Program-made: the position numbers and the translations under genes | Source of the DNA: Amphirosellinia nigrospora | Lineage: Eukaryota; Ascomycota; Sordariomycetes; Xylariales; Xylariaceae | Direction of reading: 5' to 3' | Assembly: GCA_004123355.1 (NCBI GenBank) | Contig: SCHM01000001.1 | Coordinates: 5,324,001 to 5,388,000 of the forward strand | DNA length: 64,000 bases | The notes under the pieces: model-generated | What the model saw: the letters and a program-made list of their open reading frames with translations, nothing else | Database searches by the model: none | What the model was told of the DNA's origin: nothing | Shown: one piece after another, positions 49,064 through 61,130 of the stretch | Position numbering within the stretch: the first letter of the stretch is position 1 | How the letters are laid out: each line of letters starts with the position of its first letter

Positions 49064-52000
49064 GGTTGAGAAGTCGATATTGTCGATTCTTACTCCTGAT
49101 GACATCGAAAGCAGTGTGGCGGATCACTCGGTTCGGCGATCTCCGCGCAGACATCGACCGACTCCTAAATAAGGGAAGAGACGTTGTACTGTAGGATACT
49201 GATTTTTTTCAATCGAGTGCATTGGGTCATAGCGAGCGGGATTGGGCATTTGTTGGTAGCATTCATGGGCACGGCTGTATACAGGAATTATCGAGAGTTA
49301 CGGGGAGAGGGTGATGGAAGCATGAGCAATTTATCCCCATTCCATGGTGTAAAGTAACAATATACATTGCGCTGCGAGTAAACGATTCGATAGTCATTGC
49401 AATTTCGCCTACGCCGCGCTCTTACGCCCGGCATCCTCTGTTCCTACCACAACTCGAACGGGGATACGACGGGCAGCAACCCAGCCCATCCGGAATAGTT
49501 CGGCATCCGAGCGTTCTGCGCGTCAGATCAGAGGTCAGATCAATAACACGGGTCTCTTATAGGAGCGCGTAGTCGTGATGACGGGGTCCACCAGTGGCAT
49601 TATACTATAGTCGATTACTTGAAGAGCGTGTCAGGCCAGCCTGAAAGAGCAGTAAGATTGGTGGAAGGATTCATGACGGTTTAAGGACACTTACATGTAA
49701 AGTTATCACATTCAAGTTACAGCAACCAGGTCGGATTCTCGGACGTCACGTTTGGATTTCCACAGGTCAAACTAGCTGCATGTAGAAATCCACCCCAACT
49801 TTAACGTCTAACCTAGTCTTTTGATTAGCTACCCAGGTAGGTGAACAAGGTAGCCCCAGTTTGCTCAAAAATAAATAATATTTAATCTTTGCTTGTATGG
49901 TTAACTTAGAGTTGTATGCTATGTATAGATAGTTATTTGTGGGCGAATGCTTCTATGTGCGGCTAGTTTGACATGTGGAAATTTAAATGTGATGTCCGAG
50001 AATCCGACTTGAAATTACAATAATAGTATAAACGCATGGGATGCTTGAACGACGTTGTCGCTGGCTCAACAAGAGTTGCGTGCGTGATGGCAAAAACTCT
50101 TCGGCCACTACTAATACAACGGTGGAACGATGCCCCGGATCTATAGGAGCAGTGCGGACGGCATCCGCACCGCTTCACGCAACTTGGCACGGGGTAACAT
50201 GCTGGCCGACGCTGATGTCGTAGCGGTATATTGTGATGATAATTCATTCGGGTCCTTGGTAGGCCCACTCACAATTTTAGTGCAGCAATTTCTCTATCAC
50301 GTGACGGGATATGGATTCAACTGACTTGAATCGCTTGGCTGGAATACGGATACAATGTTGTCAACAAAATTGCCACTTACATCTCGTCACCAAGCGGGTG
50401 TTGACCCGAGCCCATGCTACACTACCGCCTCGATCTACTATCCAGAGCTCATCATTATGACATAAAAGTTAATAAATCACAGACCCGCGAGATAGTATAT
50501 CATTGCCAAACCAAGGTGGTTTTCTCGGATGCAAGGGCAGATGCATGATCTATAATCAACTGCACGACCAGCTCCAGGGTACTCCAAGTGGCCCAACGGA
50601 ATTGAACTGTCAAGCGGCCTAATTGACCCACGGTAATTGGTCGATCTATCCCCAGCGTGGAGACATCAAACCGGCATAGCGGACAGGGTGTAGTGTAACT
50701 AAATTAAATTCCAGAAAACAAAGCTCACTAGCGTAGTACCACGACTACCTAACTCGGTAGGTAGGCTAGCACTAGTGTCCGATTGTGAGACATGCCCAAT
50801 AGACTTAACATGCTTCTACTATTTGCCATCCACAAACAAAATCTCGACGCCTTGTCTCATGCAGGCAGGTGGTGCATCTCACGCTGTTTACTTGCGCACG
50901 AATATCGAATACCTTGTCTACTAGGTAGGTATACCAAGCCAAGGTCTGAGTAATCCAACCAAGCTCAATCGGGCAGTATGGTCGACGTCCCGCTCGCCTC
51001 GAGATCCACGCCTAATAATAACTCGTCACTTTACCACCGTCACTGAAGATGAAACACATGGGTGGTAGCGTTACATACCTTTTAGCACTCTGTCTGCACT
51101 CTGGACAGCAGGTAGTATACCCTTGCCTTAGGCACTTACTTATACCTACTTGTACTTACCTGGGTAGGCTCTCTCCAAGCTCGTGGGGGCCTTCTTCCTC
51201 TAACTCCGATTCTTGATTCGCCCTCGTTTGCTCCTATAACACGTGTACCGCTACCCACTACCCGGTAGGAGCCGCGTCGTGCTTGATGCTATGTGATAGC
51301 CGTGCAGAAAGGCGCCGCCAAGGTGACCATGGCGAGACATCGAATCAACACACAAGGAAGTCAGCTTTTCTCACGGTCTGTGATCATCAATCACCATACC
51401 ACGCTAAGTACGGCCAATATTTCTTGGCGGCACCGGGACGAGATTAGGGCCGGTAGCATAAGGGAAATACCTAGTGCAGAACTAGGGGAGTGCCGTTGCT
51501 CCTTTTGTACGGGCCCAGTAATGACGCGATCTGCTATTATGTGTTTTTTGACCGCAAAAAGCACACAATATCGGCGCCATGGGCACCACTTCTGTTTTCT
51601 ATTTCCTGCCTCCTATCCGCCATCGCCTGTGAGTGCGGCCGCAAACGTCTCTCTCTTCTGATCCTCGTCCCATCTTACCATGATTGGAACAGGTCATACG
51701 AGTCTGGCCCTGGCAGGCGAAGCTGGTATTGCTTGTTCTTCTCAAGCTATCACTTGCAACCGCACTATTCGATAAGACCAGTTTGGTGGGCCTTATTAGT
51801 GTAGTATCTCGTCTAGTTACTGTCTTCTCATGGGGCCTGTCTAGTGTGACCCCCATGGCAGGGCATATAGTATCGAGTTCCCCGAATCGTATGGCCTGGG
51901 GTTGTTGTCATCTTCCATATGCTAGTCCAAATTCAAAGGGAAGCTTAGTGCGAGTATTTGGGAATAGCACAGGTCAAAATAGCCCGAATCAGCAACCGAA

Positions 52001-52313
52001 GAATGTCAAGTCTCTCCCTGACTCAGAATTGACGCCAATCAAGCTGCCTTTTCAGGTACAGCCATGCTAACCACAGTATCAATGTAGAGATAGCTATGTC
52101 AGTAATATGTACTGACTTCAGTTATCCTTGTCACCTTGATTCCACCCCAGAGATAGAGAGATATATAAACCCATCACTCATTCCTTTCTGTTGTCCAAAG
52201 TTTCTACCCTCACTTGGTCTCACTTGGTCTCAACTCCTGGGTCTCGTCACCCTCAGCTCATTCTTTAACTCTAGCCAATTGTTCCATTGGGTCACTCACT
52301 CACCGCAAGCACC
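49064..52313. other. 3.2-kb intergenic region, catalase promoter side
   Basis: No convincing gene. Open frames at 51490-52070 lack coding character and sit in what is probably the long catalase promoter. TAGGTAGGTA-type words recur at about 49840, 50755, 50925 and 51140. Confidence 0.55.
52162..52169 (+). promoter_or_regulatory. TATA box of the catalase gene
   Basis: TATATAAA lies 145 bp upstream of the catalase ATG, followed by a pyrimidine-rich leader with a direct repeat CACTTGGTCT. A strong TATA is typical of stress-inducible genes. Confidence 0.55.
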
Positions 52314-55300
52314 ATGGGGCGTATGGCCATTCCCATCGCCATCTTGGCGCTACAGCAACTTGTCTCTGCTACTGGTTGTCCTTTCGCTGATCCTGCTAAT
52401 CTTCACGCAAGAGCTGCGGGTTCACCACAGAATCCTATTGCAGATGCCACTGTTGACGACAGCACTGGCTATCTAACCGATGATTCTGGTGGCCAAATCA
52501 GCGACCAAGATAGCTTAAGAGCAGGAGACAGAGGCCCAACTCTCCTCGAGGATTTCATTTTTCGACAGAAGATCACCCATTTCGATCACGAGAGAGTAAG
52601 CTAACCAAATTATATTCACTCTTTCAAGTGTTTAGAAGCCCGGTCTAGAACCATCATGGGGGCATACTTAGAATCTATGAACTGCTTAGTTGGGTTAACG
52701 CGTTCGATAGGTCCCGGAACGTGCCGTCCACGCTCGAGGAGCCGGTGCGCATGGTACATTCACAAGCTATGGTGACTGGAGCAACATCACCGGTGCCTCT
52801 TTTCTGAAGAGTGCTGGAAAAGAGACTCCTGTCTTCGTCCGGTTCTCTACCGTGGCGGGTTCTCGAGGAAGTGCTGACACAGCACGTGATGTTCACGGTT
52901 TTGCAACGCGTTTGTAAGCTCAACCCAATGATCTAGACTTCTGCTTCCCCGGCTGACTTGAATCTAGCTACACCGATGAAGGCAACTTTGGTACGATGAT
53001 GAAATCCACTTATTCCCATTGCTGACGCAGAGGCTGACATTTCCTATTGAAGATATTGTCGGAAATAACATCCCAGTGGTAAGTCAAGCTTCAGCGGACC
53101 CTACCTGCATCGGAAGTTAGCTATTTTGGCTCTTCTCGTTTCTCGAGGTATAGTCTTGATAACAAATGCTAATTCACTTTATTGTAGTGTGAGTAAAATC
53201 TCAAATTACTATAAATCTTCAATTGCTTGTTTAGGACAATGAATCCTTGTAGCCCCATTTCGGATAGCATCCTTTTGTGGAGTTATACTAACGCCCACGA
53301 CCAACAGTCTTCATGTAAGTAGGATTTGACCTTGTTCCTTTGTTTAATAATGTGGATCGGGTATCCCACACCATCTAGTTGGCTCTGAACGTCGCGTTTA
53401 GTTGCCTTGACAAGCAATAGCTGACAGACATACAGCCAAGATGCTATCCGCTTTCCTGACCTAATCCATGCGGTAAGTTTTAGTAACTTTCACAGCATGA
53501 GTTTCCATTTTGGACCAAGAGGGTGTCCAGAAGTTTTCAACACCCTCAGAAATAATACTTCAAAGGGCGATAACTGATCTCGAGTTTTGCAGGTCAAACC
53601 CAGCCCAGAAAGTGAAATTCCGCAAGCAGCTACTGCTCACGACTCAGCATGGGACTTCTTCTCGCAGCAGACGAGCACTCTTCACACGCTGTTCTGGGCG
53701 ATGGCTGGTTATGGAATTCCCCGAAGTTATCGTCACATGGTAAGTTCCGTGATCCCACAAACATGTTCCGTATAACTAACCAATTGTTGAGGATGGATTT
53801 GGCATCCATACCTATCGTCTAGTCACGGACGAAGGTGATTCTAAGCTTGTCAAGTGGCATTGGAAGACAAAACAAGGCCGGGCTAGCCTTTACTGGAGGA
53901 GGCCCAGACCCTTGCTGGCAAAAATGCTGATGCTCACCGGTGGTGATTTGTTTGACGCCATCTCTACTGGCAACTATCCCGAATGGGAACTAGCGGTCCT
54001 TGCGTTCGGCTTCGATGTGCTTGACCCCACCAAGATCATTCCAAGAGGTTGCCCCATTGCAGAAGCTTGGCGTCATGAAACTGGACAAGAATCCCACGAA
54101 CTACTTCGCTGAGACTGAACAGGTCATGGTGAGTCTATTCCTGTTCCCTGTCCTCACTAATATGACTAGTCCTTGGCGTGTGCTACTTATCTGCGGATTA
54201 CTTCTGTGTGATCACACACTTAGTTAATTACTATTAACTCTGGTTGGACTCTACTGACACTAGGATTTAGTTCCAACCCGGACACATTGTGAGAGGAGTG
54301 GACTTTACCGAAGACCCTTTGTTACAAGGACGCATTTTCTCTTATCTGGACACCCAGATAAACCGACACGGTGGTCCCAACTTTGAGCAACTACCTATCA
54401 ACCGACCCGTGGTCCCCATCCACAATAACAACCGGGATGGTGCAGGTCAAAACCTCATCCACAAGAACACTGCAGCGTGTAAGTATTTGTTTACTCGTTC
54501 CAAGCTCAAATTCTCACACTGTCCCGTAATTCAACTCAGTCCAACTTTGACTAATGCATTATCCAAGACTCACCAAACACATTGAATGGTGGATTCCCGC
54601 AACAAGCTAACCAGACAACTGGACGCGGTTTCTTCACCGCGCCTTCTCGGAGAGTGGGAGACAAGCTCGTGCGTGGCTTGCCCTCCAGTTTCGACGACCA
54701 CTGGTCGCAGCCTCGATTGTTCTACAACTCTCTCGAACCTGTCGAGCAGCAATTCTTGATCAACGCCATTCGATTTGAGACAAGTCATCTGCAATCTACC
54801 GCTGTCAAGGAGAATGTCCTCCAACAGCTGAACAAGATCAGCAATGACATCGCCGTCCGGGTGGCCGCTGCCCTGGGCATGAAAGCCCCCTCGCCCGACC
54901 CAAAATACTACCACAACAAGACCACGGCGGGTATCTCCATCACTAACAGCACCCTGCCCACCATTGCTACGCTCAAGGTTGGCATTCTTGCCAGCGTCGC
55001 GACCAGCAACTCATCAAAGGCCATCGAGCAGGCGAAGCAGCTGAAAGAGCGTCTTAACGCGAGCGGTCTTATCACCACCATCGTGGCTGAGCGTCTCTCA
55101 AGCGACGTCGACAAGACATACTCAGCCGCTGATGCCACCGACTTCGACGCCGTCGTTGTCGTGGCTGGCGCCGATGCTGCTGGCGTGTTCGACCTCACTG
55201 GGTCGCTCTCACCCCTGTACCCGCCCATGCGGCCCCTCCAGATCGCCTCCAGCGCCTACCTGTTCGGCAAGCCCGTCGCCTACTTCGGTGGCGCGGCCCC

Positions 55301-55448
55301 GAGCCAGACACTGCAGGCTACAGGCTTCAAGACCAAGGATGCCCAAGCTGGTGTCTTTGTTAGCGCAGACCTTGACCAGATGGTGAAGTCTATCGAGGAC
55401 GGCTTGAAGACGTTCAAGTTCACGAGCCGTTTCCCGCTAGACTCGTAA
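52314..55448 (+). CDS. Large-subunit secreted catalase (CatB/Cat-3 type)
   Basis: Monofunctional haem catalase of the large clade-2 type that decomposes hydrogen peroxide outside the cell or in the wall. Signal peptide ([20 protein letters not shown]), catalytic His in [16 protein letters not shown], Asn in [21 protein letters not shown], haem-ligand Tyr in [20 protein letters not shown], and the extra C-terminal flavodoxin-like domain ([40 protein letters not shown]). About 717 residues. Introns: 52596-52710, 52914-52967, 52991-53052, 53079-53187, 53189-53307, 53315-53435, 53473-53592, 53740-53791, 54129-54270, 54479-54567. Exons of 26, 7, 37 and possibly 1 nt lie between 53053 and 53472. 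Frame breaks near 53892, 53941 and 54045. Confidence 0.9.
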
Positions 55449-57219
55449 AGAGCCTCAGTAATCGATAATTAAAATCTTTATAGAGTTAGGTTGGGTTGAG
55501 TAGATAATTTATTAGCTTATACTTCTTCACTGCATATATGGTTTTATATAGAGGCACGAATGTTTAGAGCTCGACACTTCAAATACACACTTGATCATTG
55601 CATAATCCCTCTTCGATTCCTGTGATTCAATGTTCCTCTGTTGTGTCATCCGTGGTCGGAAGTTCCACGATGCGCCAGTAGCTAAGGCCATGATTCGTTC
55701 ATATATGCATCTCCTAAATATTCATTCAAGGATGAAATCGCGCTTGAACTATAGCAAGAAAGATTAATCACTGAGAAAGCCACTTAGCCTCGTACCTGAG
55801 GCCAGTTACCTAGATCAGGTACTTGTACGTCAATGCGCTAAGATCTCTCCTTTCGGCGACGGGGCCTTGGCAGACCCTTAGTTGAGAAGCGCAGGGTTGT
55901 ATTCCGCGAGGGAGCTAAAAAAAGACAGCGCAGAGTCTCCATGCCTACATCCAGCAATTTTCTCGTCGGCCCTACTGCATACTACTGTAAGGGGTGTCTA
56001 GGTACATATTATAAGAAGCGGCTCTTTGTGAGCACATATTGAGCAGATATTATTGAGGAAGGTAGGTTTGCTAGTGTCTTTTCCTCGTATATTTGAGAAT
56101 CAGATATTCATCGTGTAGGAAGTTTATAATCGTATTGGTTCTAGGTGCGATTAGACCTCGAGAATTCTTAACCCATGATTGATTCAATTACTTAAGTATC
56201 TACCTGCCATTCCTGCCTGCTCTTTCGCCATCTGTTTATGCTTAGAGACGTATTATTCCTTAGTCTTCGAAACGAAGCAGAGGACTACAAGTACAATCAA
56301 ATAGATACTGTCATGAATAGCTCCCCCTTTTCTATAAACACTAAATCTAAGACCATATGCTAGATATATCCAAGGTCATTTACCTGCCTGTAAGAACCAA
56401 ACAAGTAACACCACCCAAAGAGACATACGTACCGAACATGAGTTGTTTGCTTCAGAATTTTATACCCTAGAATTTTGTGAGGAAGGAGACAGCTTACCTA
56501 GGTATTCTATGTATATCAAACGTAGGTGCTTAAAGTATCTACCTCGAGTACTTAATCATCTTAAGAATATCACAAAATACCGCGAGGTACTATGATAGAG
56601 ATGGTGGTGTACCTATATTCAATCGAAGTAAGCAAAGGGGTACATAGATGTTTACATATAGATAATCGACTGCAAAGATTAATACGAAGAGAGATATCCT
56701 CAACCTCCTACGACGGGAACGTCGTCCTGGATCACTTAAACTGGCCATTGGGCTCATCTAGACATCATAAGAAAATAAGGATACCACTCATAAAAGAGAA
56801 GCAAGACACATCACTTCGTGCCAACCACGATCCGTTCTAACATTTCAACTCCAACGATCCTTGTACATATTTCCCTAGGCGAATGAGCAAGAACTAAACT
56901 TGACGCGCTGCTAGCAACCTGTTTACTAGAGATGCAATAAAATACATTCCGGCCGGCACGAGCGAAAAACTCGACGTCATGTATGCAGATATAAACTTAA
57001 AGTGAACAGAACCATTGCATGAGCATTGAGGGAAAAGTTCTTTCTGACAAACCAACATAGCACAATTCCAATATATGGAAAACATACCGTGTAGGATAGA
57101 TGATGATTAATTGTGTACAGTGTATACATAGACATCTAAGGTACTATCTATGAGTCTTCAGGCTCAAGGGTCATACTAGAAAATTGAGTTTTCATAGTAA
57201 GGAGCGACGGAGCGAGATA
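55449..57219. other. Intergenic catalase-PAF1
   Basis: Convergent 3' regions; AT-rich. A frame at 56592-56840 has no coding character. No gene seen. Confidence 0.6.
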
Positions 57220-58719
57220 CTACTCATCCTCATCGCCCTCAGCATCCTGGTCCTCGTCTGAATCCTGTCCGGGAGCCTCGTCCTCCTCGCCTTGGCCATT
57301 GACAGCATCTTCGCGCTGCTCATGCACTTCACCACCATCCTCTCCGTCCGCCTCCTCATTAGGGAAGGGGTCTTTGTAGGGGTCCGTCTTCCACTTATCC
57401 ATAATGGCCTGCGTCTTCTCATCAAAGTCATGGACCGTGACGGCGAGCCGGTCAGGAATCTCTTCCGTATCTTCCGTGAACCCCGCGTTGCGATGGATCG
57501 TTTTGGAGCGCTGGGGTTTCACGACCACCCGATGTAACACGGGCGAATAGTAGACGGCCTTCTGGTCAAGCATTTCATCGCTATTGAACGCGATGAGAAG
57601 CTCTTCATCGTACTTGGTCGTGTTATCGAGCTCAACCTCATCCTTGGTTTCGTACGTCCGCACAAATCGGAATTGGAAGCAACCCTGGCCATCACTATTG
57701 TGGCTTGTGTATAGATCCTCTTCATCGCGATCAGGGTTCAGCACATCAAAGCGTTGATTGAAATTATCCGAAGTTTCCGGTGTGTCGCTAAGGAAGTAAT
57801 TATAAGTCTGGGGGTTGGTAGGCTTAGGGTTGTTGGCAGGGTCTCTCTCGTGCGCTTGCTTGGCAAGTTTGTACGCCGCCTCGACCTCGTCGGGAGTGCC
57901 CCTGGATTGATGAAAGCATTCAACAAACGCCTATCGTAGGTCCCAGAGGCAGGGACAGGGTTGTTGGTGAATTTGATGGTGAAATAGCCACCAAAGTCCG
58001 GGAACGCCTCGAGGTCGGGAATCATATAGAGCTTTGGCGTTTCGTGGGGTGCTTGACACGATTCTTATCCTTCAGGTGGGCAGCAGCCAAGGTGAAGCTC
58101 TGGTCAATCTTCTTCTTCACATGAGCTGGCGAGTCCGTATCGGGCTCGGGCGATGGGCGCTTCGTCGCGCGCTTCAGTGGTGTAGGATTGAGGGAACGTA
58201 GCGGCCCAGCCTCATGCTTGCCCTGGTTGTGACGGACGATATGTACTCTGTTCGGCGGAGGAAGAAACGGCGGAATCTGCCGCTTTGGGCTTGCCAAGAG
58301 TCTGCAAGGGTCGCAAAAGTGCGCGATCATGAGGATGAGAGATTGGATGGATGGTGTTTGGGAAGGTGCTTGTATAGCTAAATGGCATATTATGTTAGTT
58401 GGTGGGTTCCTTCATGGAGAGTAGGTAGAAGAGGGAAGCTTCATCGTACAACTCTCGTCGCCGTCGAATATGCCCGGCATCCCTATCAGGTCCAATGGCA
58501 TGCCCAGCTCGGCATCTGCTTCGACGTTCAGCGGCTGTTCCCTAGCGAGCCTTGACGCGAAGCCAGGTGCAGTATATTGGCCGCTGGCGAGGCCGGTGTT
58601 TGGGATGTCGAGGAGCTTCGGAGGTTTGGCGGGGGAGGAAGCCCATTGGAGTACCGAATCCTCGCAATATAATCCTGATGGACAGGGCGATGCTCGCCCC
58701 CGCGCGACGACGAGGCCAT
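57220..58719 (-). CDS. PAF1: PAF1 subunit of the RNA polymerase II Paf1 complex
   Basis: Transcription-elongation factor acting with Rtf1, Leo1, Ctr9 and Cdc73 on Pol II chromatin. Start ATG 58717-58719: MASSSRGGEHRPVHQDYIAR followed by the Paf1 signature IRYSNGLPPPP and LLDIPNTGLASGQYTAPGFA, VSFLRRTEYIS, MIPDLEAFPDFGGYFTIKF, GCFQFRFVRTYE, LDQKAVYYSPVLHRVVVKPQ, and an acidic tail (DEDQDAEGDEDE) ending at 57220. An intron lies at about 58360-58446. About 470 residues. At least four one-base breaks: near 58618, 58270, 58045 and 57900, mostly a lost C. Confidence 0.9.
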
Positions 58720-59622
58720 ATTGGACGGTTTAGCCGTAGGGAGGGAGACAAAGAGAGAGTTGGCGAAGTCGAGCGATTGGGCAAGAATGTGGATGCGAAC
58801 AATGCCTGTATAGAATTACAGCCCGGACACTATATACTATGCAAAGGTGATTGTAGCATATCACCGTAATTCGAGTAGAACTGCGCTGTCACACATATTG
58901 CGTCGTTTAGTTGTAGTGTGATGTTGCAAGTAAGTGATGTGAGGTGAGGTGCGATTGGTGTTGAATTGAAAAAATGCCGGGGGTAGGAGAGGTTGAAGCT
59001 TAACGCGTCGTTAGCAGTCACTACCTTAGGTAGCTGGCCTGGCCTGGGCCGGCCACCCGCCTACCACCTAGGTAGGTACCTAGGTACGTGGGCCGGGCTG
59101 GGATCAACCCTCATGCACCACCCTCTCAACAGGTACCAGTCCAGCATTCATGAAGTCCGACAACCCAATCTTTTCAGCACTCATTCTTCATGATTATTAT
59201 GTAATCTATAGGCATCTGAAAAGGACCAACCTCTTGTTTGCGCCAAATATTCCTTTTAGTACCGGAATCCCGTCCTTGGAGCCCTCCCGGCCGCCCTCAA
59301 TTTCAACAACATGCACAAGAACCTGTTGCGACCAAGCATTCCCGTACTCTCACAATTCAAAAAAAAAAACGTGCGCAGCCCACGCCATATACACAATGCA
59401 AACGATCTATCATTAATTTGTACAATTTTTAAAACCTTGCTTCCTCATAGAGACAATGACTTTCTATCTCGTACACCCGAGCTCCAGCCTAGAAATGAAA
59501 ATCAACTTGTCCATGTAGGCCGTCTGAATGCATGTTCACACGTCTCTGGCCGCTAAAGATTTCAGTAACATAAAATCCCCGGACGCAGCCCACCACATAT
59601 CAAATGCACCTCGACGGTGCTC
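58720..59622. other. Intergenic PAF1-RER1
   Basis: PAF1 promoter and RER1 3' region. Contains CCACCTAGGTAGG and an exact TACCTAGGTA at 59077-59086, and a ten-A run near 59359. No gene seen. Confidence 0.6.
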
Positions 59623-60383
59623 TCATGAAGTGCTGCTCTTGCCGTATTTGGTCTTGCCAAAAGAGAAGGGGACATATCTGTACTTGATCATGTGCTGAAT
59701 TTGCTTGCGCACTGTGAATCGATGTCAGTATAACTGCGCATATCGCAACCAATAGGATAGGGTGGCCTACTAGTCAAGATGAAGAGGATGAACCAGTACA
59801 TGACCAGAACAGGCCAGAAGACCGGGACGTCGAAGATATCGAACCAGCTGCATGCGAAAGAAATGACGACGGCGCGAGTGGCCTCGTACCAGAACTTGAA
59901 CTCGGGCAGCCGACGGATAAATGGCCGGAACTCCTCATCCTGCTTAGTTGGGAGACTGCCAGCGGTCCCATCCTCCATATCATTGTCGAGCATGTCATTC
60001 GAGGGGTCGAACTTGGGTTGCAGAAAGGCAAGGAACAAGTTAAGCAGGTAGATGCCAAGCGCATAAGCCACTATGCATTCCAGTGTTAGCTGTGTCGCGT
60101 CGTCGGTATGCATTAATGCCAGGGTGCAGCATACCAATATACCAGCCTTGCGCGACAAATACTCGAAGGAAGAAGACCGACAAGGCTATGCCCGTGCTAA
60201 TCCACCGGTAGAGAACATATGGCGTCGATCGATCGAGGAGGGTTTGGTATTGCTGCGACAGTATCAATATCCCGTACATTCTCTCTTGAATCGGATCATC
60301 TTGACTAAACTAACCCTCTGGATCTTCGATGTCTGTGCTGTGACGGACGCGAAGGGCGTCTGGTCGGCCTCGATACCCTCCAT
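59623..60383 (-). CDS. RER1: RER1, Golgi-to-ER retrieval receptor
   Basis: Four-span Golgi membrane protein that returns escaped ER membrane proteins by COPI vesicles. Four exons (60315-60383, 60135-60252, 59771-60070, 59623-59711) with introns of 59-64 nt code 191 residues without a break. Seen: QYQTLLDRSTPYVLYRWIST, first hairpin ALSVFFLRVFVAQGWYI, YALGIYLLNLFLAFLQPKFD, the conserved DEEFRPFIRRLPEFKFWYEA, second hairpin (VPVFWPVLVMYWFILFILT) and the tail MRKQIQHMIKYRYVPFSFGK-TKYGKSSTS. Length and every conserved block match the family. Divergent from the enoyl-CoA hydratase gene. Confidence 0.95.
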
Positions 60384-61130
60384 CGCAAATTAATTAAAAA
60401 GGAGGGGCGATAGGAAAGCGGCTTTGCTTGTAGAAGTCGGGAAGGATGTGGTTAGAGCAAAGGTGACTCGAATAATTAAAATGCAGGTAGTGTGAAGGTG
60501 GTGAAAGAGCGTGGTGGTCGGAATGTCGATATGCCGTCGGCGAAGGGATAGAGAATAGAGAATTAGTTGTTGGAAGGAAGATAGATAGCGTGCAGTGGCT
60601 TCCAAAGATTGCGATGCAAGCAGGTGCAGGTGCAGGCACTCCTTTTTGCAAGGACGTGAATGGACGCTGAATGGGCGATCTGGCCATGGTCAGCAAGGAT
60701 GAGATGCCTAACCCCGCTCGAGGTCCACTCTTTGTGATTAGCCACGTTCTTGGGAAGTTTCCTGCACACCTGCCACGCAATTCCCGTCCCAACTCATGCC
60801 TATGAATCAAAGCACATTAAGAAAATATGTTTTTTATCGTTTAATAGGGGCAGTCTTATCATCCGGGCCCCGCCAGCCGTGGGCCGTAATGCCAAGACCT
60901 GCAGACGGGAACGGGGAAGCACTGCCAACCTCGGCCAGCTTCGGCTCGCTCATCATTACATCAAAGGGCTTCATAGTCAGCAACCAAATATCCAAGTTGT
61001 TAAGTGGTTTGATGTGGTTTTCATACTCCGACCGTCCGATTAAGGGTTGAGCTGTACAGTAGTCTATATTTTTCACCACACTCCCGCCTGGTTTCTTGTA
61101 TTGAGATTTACACCACTACCTCTTTTCACC
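60384..61130. other. Divergent promoter region RER1 / enoyl-CoA hydratase
   Basis: 747 bp between start codons; short frames on both strands without coding character. Confidence 0.6.

Noticed and set aside
51684-52070. 129-codon open frame upstream of catalase with a hydrophobic N-terminus
   Set aside because: Codon use and composition are not protein-like, the frame has no recognisable domain, and it lies in the probable catalase promoter.
56592-56840. 83-codon open frame
   Set aside because: AT-rich, no splice or coding signals; consistent with chance.
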